A DNA stretch of 64,000 bases from Metridium senile (taxonomy: Eukaryota; Cnidaria; Anthozoa; Actiniaria; Metridiidae), in NCBI GenBank assembly GCA_949775045.1, contig OX459107.1, forward strand, positions 8,610,750-8,674,749. The letters run 5' to 3'. Positions 46,401-63,755 of the stretch are shown here, piece by piece. Under the pieces are notes generated by a model. It was given only the letters and a program-made list of their open reading frames with translations. It made no database searches and was not told the DNA's origin. Position numbers and translations under genes: made by a program. Positions within the stretch are counted from its first letter, which is position 1. Every line of letters starts with the position of its first letter.

Positions 46401-49400
46401 TAGTTCTGGTATGTGCAGGTAATGATTGGAGTTGAAGTTTTTATGTCAAAACGACTGATATTGTCTTGTACAAACCAACTTACAGCCGAGCTGGCCGCTT
46501 TGCGAAGTTTTCCACGCTTGAAAAAAGCTCAACTTTATTTTGTGAACACTTACTTAGTTATAGCGGTTCCAACACTAAGAATAGAAAATATGTTTTGAAA
46601 GTGTGAAGCGTTTACAATTGTATTTTATAAGCTATATTGCCGAAAAACTTTATACAACATTTACGGATTCTATAAATACACTTTGAATGAAAATCTCTTC
46701 ACATTGTCAAATAAACTAAAGTTATATTTCAAATAAACATGGAAATAAATTTCACATACTGATCTGTTTGTTCTTGTTGGTTTTAAAAGTGTACTCAGTG
46801 TAAATCCCTATGAGAAAAACAACATTTTTTGTTTTGAAAGAAAAGTTTTAACAACATTTTTTTTTTCGGCGAGTCAGTTGATTGCTTCACGGCGAACTTT
46901 CGGCGCGCGTCGTTGAATTTCCGTGAGATTTCTGTGCCCTAGCAAGCTGGGGCGCACATCTATCCATCCACGCCATCGAGTTTCAGACCTTGTATCAAGA
47001 TACTACTTTCTTCGATATTTTTGTCGTACGTGCGATTCCGCGCGACCGAAAAATTGCTTGCAAAAAGCCACAGGAATCCCATCCGCGCGCATTCAAACAA
47101 ATACACCACAGGAACCCCAACCGCGCGCTCAATGATCCTAACAAAAGATATTTATTCCAAGATGGCGCTCGGCGCGGTTAAAAATAACCGTTTATGGTCA
47201 TTCCAAAAAAATCCTCAGATAGAATAGTTGGGCTGCCTGTGGTGTAACATGATAAACATGGTTTAATGAATCACCTGTGTATAAGAAGGCTAAACTAGTA
47301 GTCTCTTGTAACTCTGTCTGTACATTGTGTGTAGTTGCTGGTACTGCTTCATTCAATATTGCTGCCACTGTAAACAATTAAGTATACAATTCTTAGATAA
47401 ATTAAAGTAAAATCTAATCAGGCATACCATGAATACTAAATACCAACTACTCCCAGGTTGAATTTCTTACCATGATCCATGTAAGATCATGCAAGATCCT
47501 TTCCTGGCAAGATCCAGGCATGATCTTACAAGATCTTGGTATTTAGCCCTAAATCTGCAAGAACCTACATGAACATTCAAGTTCCTGCCAATATTTGATT
47601 AAGATCTTCCCAAGATCCTTCCAAGAAATTTACTTGACAAGGTTTTAGGATGATCTTACCAGATCTTACAAGATCTTTAAGTGCCTATAAACCCTGGCTG
47701 TTTGCTATTTCTATTAAAAGTACTGGTCCTAAATAACAATTTTCCAAAAGAATAAAATACTAATATAAAAAATGCGCATTTTATAGCGGTTTGAATATGC
47801 CCAAAAAATGTTGTTTGGGCTTCCTGTGTAAAAAAATTGTAGTTTATTGATATGAGCTGGTGACAATATCAATGGCGTAGTTTCCGGGATAGAAATTATT
47901 GAAACTTGCAAGACGCTATCCCGGACACTATGTCATCGACATTGTCACCAGCTCATATCAATAAACTACGATTTTTTTTACACAGGAAGCCCAAATAACA
48001 CATATTCAAACCGCTATAAAATGCAGTTTTTATCGCAGTATTTTATTCTTCTGGAAAATTGTTATTTAGAACCAGTACTTTTGATAGAAATAGCAAACAG
48101 CCAGGGTTTATAGGCACTTTAACAAGATGCTCAACCTGGGCTCACACAATACCAAGGATATATAGTAACTACATACATGTTTGGTTATGTAGCACAGTAG
48201 TTAGAGTGTCTAGGTTTCAGAAGGATGCCAGATTATAAATCGGAAATTCCGGGTGGAAATCAAATGGCAAAAATCAAGATGCGACAGTTCCTGGCAAACA
48301 TGTTCGGAATTATAGGACAACCTTTTAAGGTTGTCTTAAATTTCCAACAATGTTTCTGGAAAGGCCCATTAATATGTCATGTGTCATTCCCTTGAGAATT
48401 GTTCTTTAATGATGAATGTGTTATATAATTTATATGTGAAAGAAACAACTCCCAAAGGTAGCATCACATGATCTGAAATGGGACAACAAACAAGGAAGGT
48501 AAAAGGTCTATTGTAAAAAGATATTAAACAATAAATAATAATAAACATAATAATGATATGTGAAACAATATGTACTTACAATCATCTATTCCTTCTCCTC
48601 CTTTGCCACATTCCCTGTTAAACAGTCTTATTCCAGTCACTATCAGTGTTAGCTCATTTAGTTGTCTTTCTTTATCTCTTTTGGTCAGTGACATAAATGT
48701 TCCTAGTTCTGTTTGAGGAAACACACTCTGTAGAGCGGCTGGAAATTAACCAATAATAGAATGTTAGTTTTGCTAGTTAGAAGACTTAGAATCTTAGTCA
48801 TCATCCATGGTCATCATTACAAACATCCATCACCATCATCACCATCATCCATATAATCATCATCATCCATCATCATCATCCATAATAATAATAATCATCA
48901 TCATCTATAATAACCATTATCTCCATTATAATAACCATAATCATCAATATCATCATCAACTATCATCATCATCAATATCATCACCATAATCATCATCCAT
49001 ATAATCACCACTATCATCATCCATCGTCATCGTCATCGTCCATAATAATAATAATCATCATCCATTATAATAACCATCATCATCATCATCATCACTCATA
49101 ACCATCAATTATCATTATCATCATCATCCATCATCATCACCATTATCATTATCCATAACCATCAATATCATCACCATTATCATCAATATCATCCATCATT
49201 ATAGTACAGTGTTAATTATAGGTTAACTGACCTGTAGCTTCTCTGACTATTGCAATATCAGTAGGAGAACCAAGTCCTGATCTCAACAACACACATGATA
49301 CTATCTTCCTGTACAGACCTGCAAATACAAGGCAGCAAAGAAATTAAAGAACCATTGATTTATTAAAATAGTTATAGGCATACATTAATGTACAAATGTT

Positions 49401-52400
49401 GAATTTGCAGCCAGGATTCATATTAAAATACAAATTGGTTTGACTCGACTGGCCTGATTTTGGTTAAATTTATTCAGACGTTTCAATCTATACTTAGACC
49501 TTCATCAGTGATTGTTACAACTGAGTGATTCGTTATAATGTATCACGTGCAGGTTTGAATATTGTTTAAGCTCGCGCTGTTCTAGAATTTACAATGATTT
49601 TATATATTTTAGGTATAGCTGTGAATATGATCATTTCCTGAATTTTCATCAAGTTCAGAGTGCCATGCCTCTAGAAATAATCTCTTGTGCCAGTTTCCTT
49701 CCCTATCTACAATTTTAGTAGCATCACGAGTTTATATTTGATGCTACTAAAATTGTAGAAAATTGTCTGAATAAATTTAACCAAAATCAGGCCAGAGTCA
49801 AACCAATTTGTATTTTAATACATATGTACATTGGTAAGTAAAATGATCTATTTGTCATATGACACATATTTTGCCTGGTGCACACTCTTAAGAAAACCTT
49901 AAAAAAAAGTCATGTGATGGGTCCTTACAGCTTTTTTCACCTGGTCCGTACAAACCCATATGGACCCGCTACTTGAAACATCACAAAAAAATGGCCTTTA
50001 AATTAAAAAGAGTAGGTCATACAATAAAAAGCTTATTGACTGAGTTTCTAAGGTTGGGCCGTACAGGAAAATATTTGGCTCTTGGTCATTTGTACGGACC
50101 TCGCTGCACTTGGTCCGTACGTCATGACAATGAGCCAAAAATTTTCCCGTATCACCAATAAGTACTTTCTCCAATTTCTCGAAAATTTCTCGAATTCTGT
50201 TTGGTTGACTTGCGATTCATCTATAAAAGGGATATTGGACTGTTTCTATGACAACAGTCCAATATTTTCATTTTTTCAGATTGTGAAATTCAAAACAACT
50301 TGACAGTGTGGAGTATTGCAATAAATTATTTTGTGTAATAATAATGTACCTTCCAGTTCATCTCTTGTCCTAGCACGGCTGTCTGTTATCTCTCTTACAA
50401 CAGGCTGTAGTCGTTGTTCAAGTACACGTCTATGCTCCTCCAGGAAATCAGCTGGTAATATAATAATAAAGACAATGGTGACGAGAATGATAAACAGAAA
50501 TAATACTAATATATAGTTGTATATATATTTCTCATGGAATTAGGATTCATGATTACATGCCCAAGTGGTAAAAATTATTAACCTAAAATCAGCAACAGAT
50601 TTATAAAAACTACACAAATAATACTAATGTAAATGAACATGAATTTCATTAACCCGTGAAACACACTTTAGGGTATCACTCTAATGTAATCTAATTCCAT
50701 TGTGTTCTTTTGTTGTTATTTGACTATTACACTTTAACTAATACACCTTGTTTCACTGGTTACTGAAAACCACTCTAAACCGTGAAACACACTTTAGGGT
50801 ATTGATCACTCTTTAATACACTAATTCCATGGTGTTCCTTTATTGTTATTTGACTAATATTACACTTTAAGGTATCAGGACTGGTTATGGACAACTCTCT
50901 GCTCAAATTTTTTTTCTTCTTGTATAAGTTAGATTGTGATATTATCTAACATATTCTTTAAAAAAAAATGCCGTTTTTACTTTCCAATTTCGCTAAATTG
51001 CTGATAATAAAATTCGTGATCAACATTTGACCGGAACTATCATGTCAACAGCTAATTAGCTATCTGTCATCGTAAGCTAATTGCCAGGCAACAATATGAG
51101 CCCCATGTGATTTCATACGTGAATCGTCGTGCACAAGAATCTTACTCAAATACGGCTTCTACACGAAAATCGAAAAACTTTTAATAATCTCTGACATATT
51201 CATGGTATAGATTCTCGTATAGTCCATTACGATTCTTTATTGGCTTGTCGAAAGCGCAAATCGTCTTCTTTGTTTATATCGCCAAAACCAAAGAAATCTT
51301 TCCCGCTCGAACGACGAAAATCTCTCGGCGAAAGCGATCGAGGCTCGTATTATATGCTCAGGAAACACGTACAAAGGTCAGAGGATTCTACACAAAGTGC
51401 TGCATATTGTAGTTAAGTGCTTGCTTCGAGGTTTTAATACAAACACTTCGAAATCAAATCTAGAAGTTAGGGCCGAAGTTAGAACGTCAAATATTCAGTA
51501 TTCTACGGGAAGTAAGCGGCAAAAGTAGCATTGTTATCTGTGCGTTGTTACAAAGGTATTGACATTAAAATACGATCATAATTACCCGGCCCCTCATTTG
51601 TAATGTTGAATAACAATTTCTCTAGGTCGCCGTAGCGGCTCTGGTTGTGTGTTTGCATCGGCCACAGCTTCGCCATTCACACTCGAACGGTTTCCTCTAG
51701 GCATAGTTTGTTTCTCTAGTTGAATTTGTAAAATCGTATGTTAGGATTTCAGTGAGTGTCAACTAATATTATAGGCGAAATGCATCATAAAGTCATTAAC
51801 GACATCGACTAGAAACATGGGTTTCAATACACCAGAGAACGAGTGACTGGAATAGCATCCTATTACACTAATAATAGCCTACGGTATATGATACAGACCA
51901 GGCAAGATGACAACTCATTGACAGATGAAGTGTCTGTGTAAACACTCAGCGGCTCCCTTGCCCGAAACTTATAAACGCGTTTTTCTCGGTAATTTTTTAG
52001 CCTCAAATTTTCATTTTTAAACGACTATCATTCGCTCAAATTTTGACAGATTGCAACTAAACTTCGCAATATTGTAGAACGATGTTTCAAGCGTGGGACG
52101 GTGTCTGCGATTTCCTATTTTTTATTTTGTTAAAAAGATATCACTTCATTAGTACGAAAATACATTAAAATATCGATTGTCGATGTTTGAGATCTCGTAG
52201 CAACTGATCTAAGATAGATATGAAAAATCCCAGGCACCGTTTTGGAGATTAACTTCTCTAACGTGCAAAGACGTGTTTGTTATTTATGTGACGGTAATTT
52301 GTAAAGGGCTGTGATTTTTCAAACAAAGGACACTCAAATCGCATTAAACTCTACATATCTTTTTCGCAATTTAAGTTATGGACAATTCGAAAACATTTCC

Positions 52401-55400
52401 TAAAACTACATTTATTCACCTATCAGATAATATATACTTTTATAACAAAATATTGTAAAGCTTGAGCACAATTTGAAGTCGCGCACATAGGGGTCCATAA
52501 CCAGTCCTGATACCTTAACTAAAACACTTTGTTTCACTGGTTAATGAAAACCACTCTATTATCAATATACTGTGTAAGCTAAATACAGTAAAAACCCGCA
52601 TATAAGAACCTCAGTGAGAAATTAGGTTAAGGTGGTTCTTAACTGGTTCTTATTTACAAAGCAAAAACAATATCCCTTATATAGTGTTTTTTTATGTTAT
52701 ATATTAAATTGTTATGTAGAAGCATCTGAATGATTAATGTATTCTCATTGAGAACTCACTTATAATAATAATACATTTGTAAAACATTTTTCTTGCATTG
52801 ATTTTAAATAAATTTTGGTCATATTCAGACTCAACTTATATTTTTTCAAATGACCAAATAAATCTTGAAACCTTTCATATAAGAACCAGTCTAATTTTTT
52901 AGGCTAAAGTGGTTATTTTTTAACAGGTGCTTAAAAAGCAAATTTTAGCCTAGTAGTTCTTAATCCACTGGTTCTTATATGCAGGTTTTTACTGTACCTC
53001 TGCTTGTGTAGTTCATATCAAAGTAGACCTGCATCTTGACAGTATCCAATGCAGGGGACTGGGAATTAAGAAGCCTACTAACACATAACTGCAATGAAAA
53101 AAATACTAAATAAAAAAAAAATATTATAAACAAATTCGTTCACACAAATGTGTGGATGACAGAATTTTTTTATAATTTTCAAAAATTCCTGCCTTAGTCT
53201 GTTTTGGTTATTTAAAAGTTGGATTCTTTAAAAAAATTCTATCATGTTAACACTAGATGATACAGAAAATGAATACATGGTCAAGGTGTACATTTGATTT
53301 ACATATGTACAGAAGGACAATAAACAACATTCCAATAGTACATACACACTATCATAATGTCAAATACATTAATGATACAATTACTACCAAATTCACTCAA
53401 CTGTTCACAGCCTAAAAATAATGATTGACTAGACTTTGTTATTTGAACTACTCATGCGACTTGTTCGGATGACCGAAATGATCATCTGACATGCATCATT
53501 GTTCAGTCATTTTAAAAAGCTGAATGCTTATTGGCTTATGCTGAACAATGCTGCATCAATCAATTGTCAACCATTAGTTTTAGACTGTGAGCAGTTCAGA
53601 AAATTTGTTAGTATTATTTCTATTCAAACCTTAATAAGTTTTTGAACATCATCTTTTGTTAGAGTCCTGTCAACATTGAATTCATTGTCTGGATCAAGAA
53701 CTACAGCCTTCACCTAATAATTACACACAAAATAAGAAAGAATACTAAATTTGAACCCAAGGTGTAATAGTACTTCAAGTTCCTCAATGCACAGCCTAAA
53801 GCCTCAATATCATGCGCGCACAAATTACGAAATAGACAAAGTCTGGCAATAAGGATAAAAAGAAACAACACATTTGCATCAGCTCTTATGCATCCACTAT
53901 TATTTCTAAAAACCCATTGATTACAATTAAGTTTGCAAATTGGAATTTGGCTAGTATTGTCATGAACAGATTAACCAAGTCTACATGAGGGGGCTTGCAT
54001 TTATTAGAGCATGGGGGGTGTCAGCAAAATTTCATGGAAGATATATAAATATAACCAGCCCCCTTTCAAAATAAAGGCAAAATTACATGACCACCCCCTT
54101 GAATACTCTAGAAAATAGTATAACCCCCTAAACCCCCCCACCCCATTGACATTAAATGTATCAAATTGAAAACTCCAAAAAAATTGGGAATTTTTATATG
54201 GTATAAACAACTGAACTGTAACAACTCTGAACAGAATTCATTAAGTATTGAATATAGGGTATAAACATAAGACATTTCACTTGTCATTGTCCACACAAGA
54301 TGAATTGGGTTCACATAACTCATTGTCCACACAAGATGAATTGGGTTTACATGACTCATTGTCCAAACAAGATAAATTGGGTTCACATGACTCATTGTCC
54401 AAACAAGATGAATTGGGTTCACATAACTCATTGTCCACACAAGATGAATTGGGTTTACATGACTCATTGTCCAAACAAGATAAATTGGGTTCACATGACT
54501 CATTGTCCACACAAGATGAATTGGGTTCACATGATTCATTGTCCACACAAGATGAATTGGGTTCACATGACTCATTGTCAAAACAAGATGAATTGGGTTC
54601 ACATGACTCATTGTCCATACAAGATGAATTGGGTTCACATGACTCATTGTCAAAACAAGATGAATTGGGTTCACATGACTCATTGTCCACACAAGATGAA
54701 TTGGGTTCACATGATTCATTGTCCACACAAGATGAATTGGGTTCACATGACTCATTGTCCATACAAGATGAATTGGGTTCACATGACTCATTGTCCTCAC
54801 AAGATGAATTGGGTTCACATGACTCATTGTCCTCACAAGATGAATTGGGTTCACATGACTCATTGTCCACACAAGATGAATTGGGTTCACATGACTCATT
54901 GTCCACACAAGATGAATTGGGTTCACATGATTCATTGTCCATACAAGATGAATTGGGTTCACATGACTCATTGTCCACACAAGATGAATTGGGTTCACAT
55001 GACTCATTGTCCACACAAGATGAATTGGGTTCACATGATTCATTGTCCATACAAGATGAATTGGGTTCACATGACTCATTGTCCACACAAGATGAATTGG
55101 GTTCACATGACTCATTGTCCACACAAGATGAATTGGGTTCACATGACTCATTGTCCACACAAGATGAATTGGGTTCACATGACTCATTGTCCATACAAGA
55201 TGAATTGGGTTCACATGACTCATTGTCCACACAAGATGAATTGGGTTCCATGACTCCCAGTCATTGTCAAAACAAGATGAATTGGGTACGCATGATTCAT
55301 TGTCCTCACTAGATGAACTGGATTCAATTATAGATACATTGTCCACACTACTGCTGTCAAGAGATATTGAAAGAGATAAGTGGTCCTCAGTATTGCTATT

Positions 55401-56671
55401 ACTCAATACTGCAACATCTTTAAAAAGCCATTCCTCTAGCTTTTTCTGAAGTGCTATTTTGCATTTGTTGTCCTCTAGCTATTGTGTCATTTTGTAGTAT
55501 GAATTGAAGCCCATGGCAGTGAGTTTTTATCAAATAAAAGTTTTGATCTGACTTGACCATGTTGTTTTTTTTATTTTTATTTTAAAATATTTTTTCCAGT
55601 TCTTGAAGAGAAACCTCCATTTTATGGAGATTCACCATTAGCTTTTCCTTCAAACTTCTTATTTGGTCTAGGTGTTTAGTGTAGTGTTGGATTTGTTCAT
55701 CCATATTTCTTTTTGGTATATATATACATGAATAAAACGTCTGAACAGGGTCAGTAAATCAGTTTCTAGTCAAACGGATTTGCTTATAAGGACTTGAACT
55801 TTGACATAACCCCCCCCCCCTCTCTTTAAAGCTTGAGTTTTATGATAACCCACCCTATTGCTTTTCCAAAGATAATGTAACCCCCCTACAATTTTGCCAC
55901 CCCCCCCTTCCCCCCCCCCCCCCCCCTATGCACTAATAAATGAAAGCCCCCTAAAGAGAGACACATGAGTGAGATTTTGATTCTCCTCATATAGGAAGAA
56001 AGATGGAGCCAGAAGGATTCGAGCTTCTATCCTAGCTCACTGAAATTTATTAAAATTCATTCATGTACAAACTGAATTTGCAGGGTTGTTAGCCTTTTTT
56101 TGTCATTTAAAAAATGTATCACAAGTATAATATGTACCAAAATATTTATTATATTTATATTTATAGTATTTATGATATTTAGTATGATATATATGTACTA
56201 ATACTAGCCGAATGAATTTGCATATCGGATATTTAAATATAATTCCCCTGATAATTTAGGACTTGTTTCTCAGAAACACTCTTGACCAAGAATGTCAAAA
56301 GCTCATAAATATGTACAAAAAATAGCCCTGCAAAGACATAGCCCAAAAATTCAACATTGTAACAAGAAATTCACATTGCAACAAGAAATTTCAGGTCTGA
56401 AACTGTCAGCTTGTAAAATTGAAAACACATAGAAACACATCGTAGATAAACCGTTTATAAATCAGGCTTTCATTAAAAGAAGTCTTTATAGACAAACCTT
56501 GGAAGGTATAGAATAATTTATCTATATTGCAAATCTATGAACGAAAATCAAGCTAAAACTTACCATAAAAGCAACAAGGGTTTCTGATACAGCTTGTCCT
56601 TTATTCGCACATTCCTGAGCAATTTCACGAATAATATTCTTGATTACGCTTTCAGCTTGCGCTCTAGACAT
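32767..56671 (-). CDS. CFAP206: Cilia- and flagella-associated protein 206
   Basis: Seventeen exons, in transcript order: 56564-56671, 53630-53713, 52998-53088, 50350-50451, 49232-49318, 48580-48738, 47275-47367, 42254-42369, 41161-41280, 40829-40927, 40549-40635, 39622-39732, 37283-37425, 36782-36881, 36046-36189, 34952-35040, 32767-32908. Total 1875 nt, 624 residues; human CFAP206 has 622. All phases agree. Recognisable segments: MSRAQAESVIKNIIREIAQE at the start, KAVVLDPDNEFNVDRTLTKD, ERQLNELTLIVTGIRLFNRE, GKGGEGIDD, FDQLPIQYRGFCGWSL, SNPAIGVLQYKDNYYSF, SYEWNEWELRRKALKL, ending LDVDQT. The family protein is an axonemal component needed to dock a radial spoke (known from Chlamydomonas, Tetrahymena and mammals). 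ATG 56671 is preferred over an upstream in-frame ATG (56746) because it matches family starts. Introns are swollen by satellites and transposons. It shares a divergent promoter region with TAPT1. Confidence 0.96.
32977..34657. mobile_element. 1.68-kb near-perfect palindrome flanked by TTAA
   Basis: Arms of about 830 bases start GGTGGCCCGGTAGTATTGAC and end with the exact inverted counterpart. TTAA on both sides (32973-32976, 34658-34661). The centre is near 33815. The arms differ at very few bases: the two homologous open frames on opposite strands (33472 plus, 34162 minus) differ at about three positions over 90 codons. Wholly in the last intron of CFAP206. TTAA duplication with a purine start suggests a piggyBac- or Kolobok-type foldback element. 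Confidence 0.9.
35145..35357. mobile_element. Foldback element in CFAP206 intron 15
   Basis: Outer arms CTTGAATGATC / GATCATTCAAG and a much stronger inner pair with TCCTATGCAGCCGCTCCTTT (35219-35238) and its complement at 35280-35300, around ATTGCGTGACGA. Confidence 0.8.
35690..35775 (-). mobile_element. tRNA-derived SINE head
   Basis: Minus strand: GAGGCATGTTGGCCTAATAG then TTAGTGTGCTGGGC, an A-box-like start, and GGGTTCAGAGCCTGATC as B-box. No intact tRNA fold. Confidence 0.45.
35796..36000. mobile_element. MITE with TTA target duplication (PIF/Harbinger type), copy 3
   Basis: Termini AGGGCTGGGAAAACGGTTTC / GAAACAGTTTGCCCGGGCCT with ACATTTGCTTCAACAT subterminally; TTA at 35793-35795 and 36001-36003. 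Same family as 13916-14078. It ends 46 bases from CFAP206 exon 15. Confidence 0.8.
36486..36777. mobile_element. G/C-tract foldback family, copy 2
   Basis: GGGGCTTTCATTTAGTAGTA at the left and complement TACACTAATAAATGAAAGCC at the right, with internal C runs at 36565-36580 and 36720-36734. Same family as 4646-4840. Confidence 0.65.
37563..38215. other. Repeat-rich part of CFAP206 intron 12
   Basis: TTCGCCC-type repeats at 37578-37640, an ACCGTATTTGCCGGTGTTTA end with AAGTCGAC inverted motifs at 37791-37835, and several GGCGAGTTAA units at 37960-38060 and 38175-38210. No gene. Confidence 0.5.
38507..39221. mobile_element. TTAA-flanked inverted-repeat element
   Basis: Termini GGTTACGGTCCACGTTCGCG and complement, TTAA both sides (38503-38506, 39222-39225). 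Inverted similarity continues inward for over 200 bases (AGCTTATATAACAGAGAATA and complement). No transposase. Confidence 0.85.
39254..39486. mobile_element. MITE with TAA target duplication
   Basis: Termini ATGCCCGTTTACA / TGTAAATCGGCCT, subterminal TTGTCGCGCGACAA palindromes and long inner arms with GCGATTTCAATG. TAA at 39251-39253 and 39487-39489, as for PIF/Harbinger elements. Confidence 0.75.
40276..40430. repeat. (ATC)n / (ACC)n microsatellite
   Basis: About 24 ATC units, ten ACC units, then ATC again, in CFAP206 intron 11. Confidence 0.95.
41346..42198. repeat. ACAATGATGATGACA satellite array
   Basis: About 58 units of 12, 15 or 18 bases (AACAATGATGATGAC and versions with one GAT fewer or more) filling intron 8 of CFAP206 and ending about 56 bases before exon 8. 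Long frames in all directions are artefacts. Confidence 0.95.
42466..45055. repeat. 21-bp GAT-rich satellite with higher-order structure
   Basis: About 120 units of ATGATGATGATAGACATGTAG in intron 7 of CFAP206. A variant pair (GATAATAGACATG then GATGGTGATGTTAGACATG) recurs near 43125, 43361, 43593, 43829, 44061, 44297 and 44509. Blocks of about 232 and 236 bp alternate, giving a composite period near 468 bp. The 900-codon minus frame is an artefact of the 21-bp period. Confidence 0.95.
45582..47243. mobile_element. 1.66-kb element with long imperfect inverted termini
   Basis: Left arm begins ACCACAGGCAGCCCAACTAT and passes through AAAGATATTTATTCCAA-type and GGGGTTCCTGTGGTGTATTT motifs. All recur inverted at 46926-47243, ending ATAGTTGGGCTGCCTGTGGT. 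Arms of 250-450 bases include GC-rich CGCGCG blocks. No transposase. Short ACCACAGGTAGCCC motifs at 38-105 and 18445-18457 may be family relics. It ends 31 bases from CFAP206 exon 7. Confidence 0.8.
47681..48117. mobile_element. Foldback element with TTTAA flanks
   Basis: Arms of about 190 bases (GTGCCTATAAACCCTGGCTG and complement), flanked by TTTAA at 47676-47680 and 48118-48122. The centre around 47890 carries CCGGGATAG/CTATCCCGG. The preceding stretch 47460-47675 is rich in AAGATC motifs of unknown nature. Confidence 0.85.
48800..49195. repeat. Degenerate CAT/CCAT-rich low-complexity tract
   Basis: Interrupted ATC, CCATC and AATA units in intron 5 of CFAP206 between exons 6 and 5. Confidence 0.9.
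49421..49820. mobile_element. Foldback element with 58-bp arms
   Basis: Arms contain AATACAAATTGGTTTGACTC and AAATTTATTCAGAC, repeated inverted at 49764-49820. A small internal hairpin (TTTTAGTAGCATCA) lies at 49715-49755. Confidence 0.8.
50656..52560. repeat. Tandem duplication of about 120 bp, second copy split by an insertion
   Basis: GTGAAACACACTTTAGGGTA to AACCACTCT occurs at about 50656-50776 and again at 50777-50870 plus 52515-52560. The second copy is interrupted exactly at its TTAA by the 50871-52514 element. Confidence 0.88.
50871..52514. mobile_element. 1.64-kb TTAA-flanked element
   Basis: Termini GGTATCAGGACTGGTTATGG and complement, TTAA on each side (50867-50870, 52515-52518). 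Interior without significant ORF. The neighbouring duplicate copy preserves the empty TTAA site. Confidence 0.9.
52586..52994. mobile_element. pogo-like MITE abutting CFAP206 exon 3
   Basis: Termini CAGTAAAAACCCGCATATAA and complement, each followed inward by AAGAACC, TA both sides (52584-52585, 52995-52996). Same family as 18533-19669. Its right end lies four bases from exon 3 and forms part of that exon's splice donor. Confidence 0.85.
53990..54150. mobile_element. G/C-tract repeat family, copy 3
   Basis: AGGGGGCTTGCATTTATTAG followed by G runs, and C runs to 54143. Partial member of the 4646 family. Confidence 0.5.
54285..55290. repeat. 36-bp minisatellite in CFAP206 intron 1
   Basis: About 27 units containing TCATTGTCCACACAAGATGA and ATTGGGTTCACATGAC. 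The 36-bp period leaves several frames open on both strands. One minus-strand frame gives a 12-residue repeat NESCEPNSSCVD in which almost all variation falls on one codon (V, M, F, L or E). A 5-base net insertion near 55252 shifts the frame. Confidence 0.95.
55291..55704 (-). other. Coding-like relics upstream of the minisatellite
   Basis: Minus strand 55704-55582 reads MDEQIQHYTKHLDQIRSLKE and on to LQELEKIF before a stop, heptad-like. 55478 onward reads LEDNKCKIALQKKLEEWLFK then a Ser/Asp/Glu-rich run entering the NESCVPNSSC repeat in frame. The two parts are separated by stops and no splice donor joins them. Possibly a decayed nested gene. No family recognised. Confidence 0.25.
55800..55955. 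mobile_element. G/C-tract repeat family, copy 4
   Basis: C runs at 55809-55820 and 55903-55926, then CACTAATAAATGAAAGCCCC, the complement of the family terminus. Confidence 0.55.
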
Positions 56672-56973
56672 TTTGGTTTTGTTTTGTGAGCTTTTGTGCG
56701 TTAAATTATGATTAGAAATATTAGAAAATTGTTTCTTTTCGAGCAAAAATTATCTTTTTGCTAACGTAGTTTACAAATGAACGAAATGCCATGGAAACTG
56801 CGCAAGAAGACTGGGAACAATCGTAAAAAGAAGAGATTTGATTGGATAATATCAATAACTATGCAACATCCAATGAAAAGTACTTTTATATCAGAAGTGC
56901 CCGCGAACTTTTTTTAGACTAGCGGAGTTCTTTTTCAAAATATGCTCGGTCTGATATAAATAACAACAAAAAC
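56672..56973. promoter_or_regulatory. Divergent promoter region of CFAP206 and TAPT1
   Basis: 302 bases separate the two start codons. The region holds CCAAT-type motifs (CCAATG at 56870-56875; GATTGG, its near-inverse, at 56839-56844) and an X-box-like site. No TATA box is clear. Transcription starts cannot be placed from sequence alone. Confidence 0.6.
56785..56798 (-). promoter_or_regulatory. X-box-like (RFX) site
   Basis: Minus strand GTTTCCATGGCATT matches the RFX consensus GTHNYYATRRNAAC at 12 of 14 positions; the left half and centre are perfect and the last two bases differ. It lies 114 bases upstream of the CFAP206 ATG. RFX factors drive many ciliary genes. Confidence 0.4.

Positions 56974-63755
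<6,782 letters not shown>

Noticed and set aside
56672..56746. Upstream CFAP206 start at 56746
   Set aside because: The extra 25 residues have no counterpart in the family, whereas the ATG at 56671 matches its usual N-terminus.
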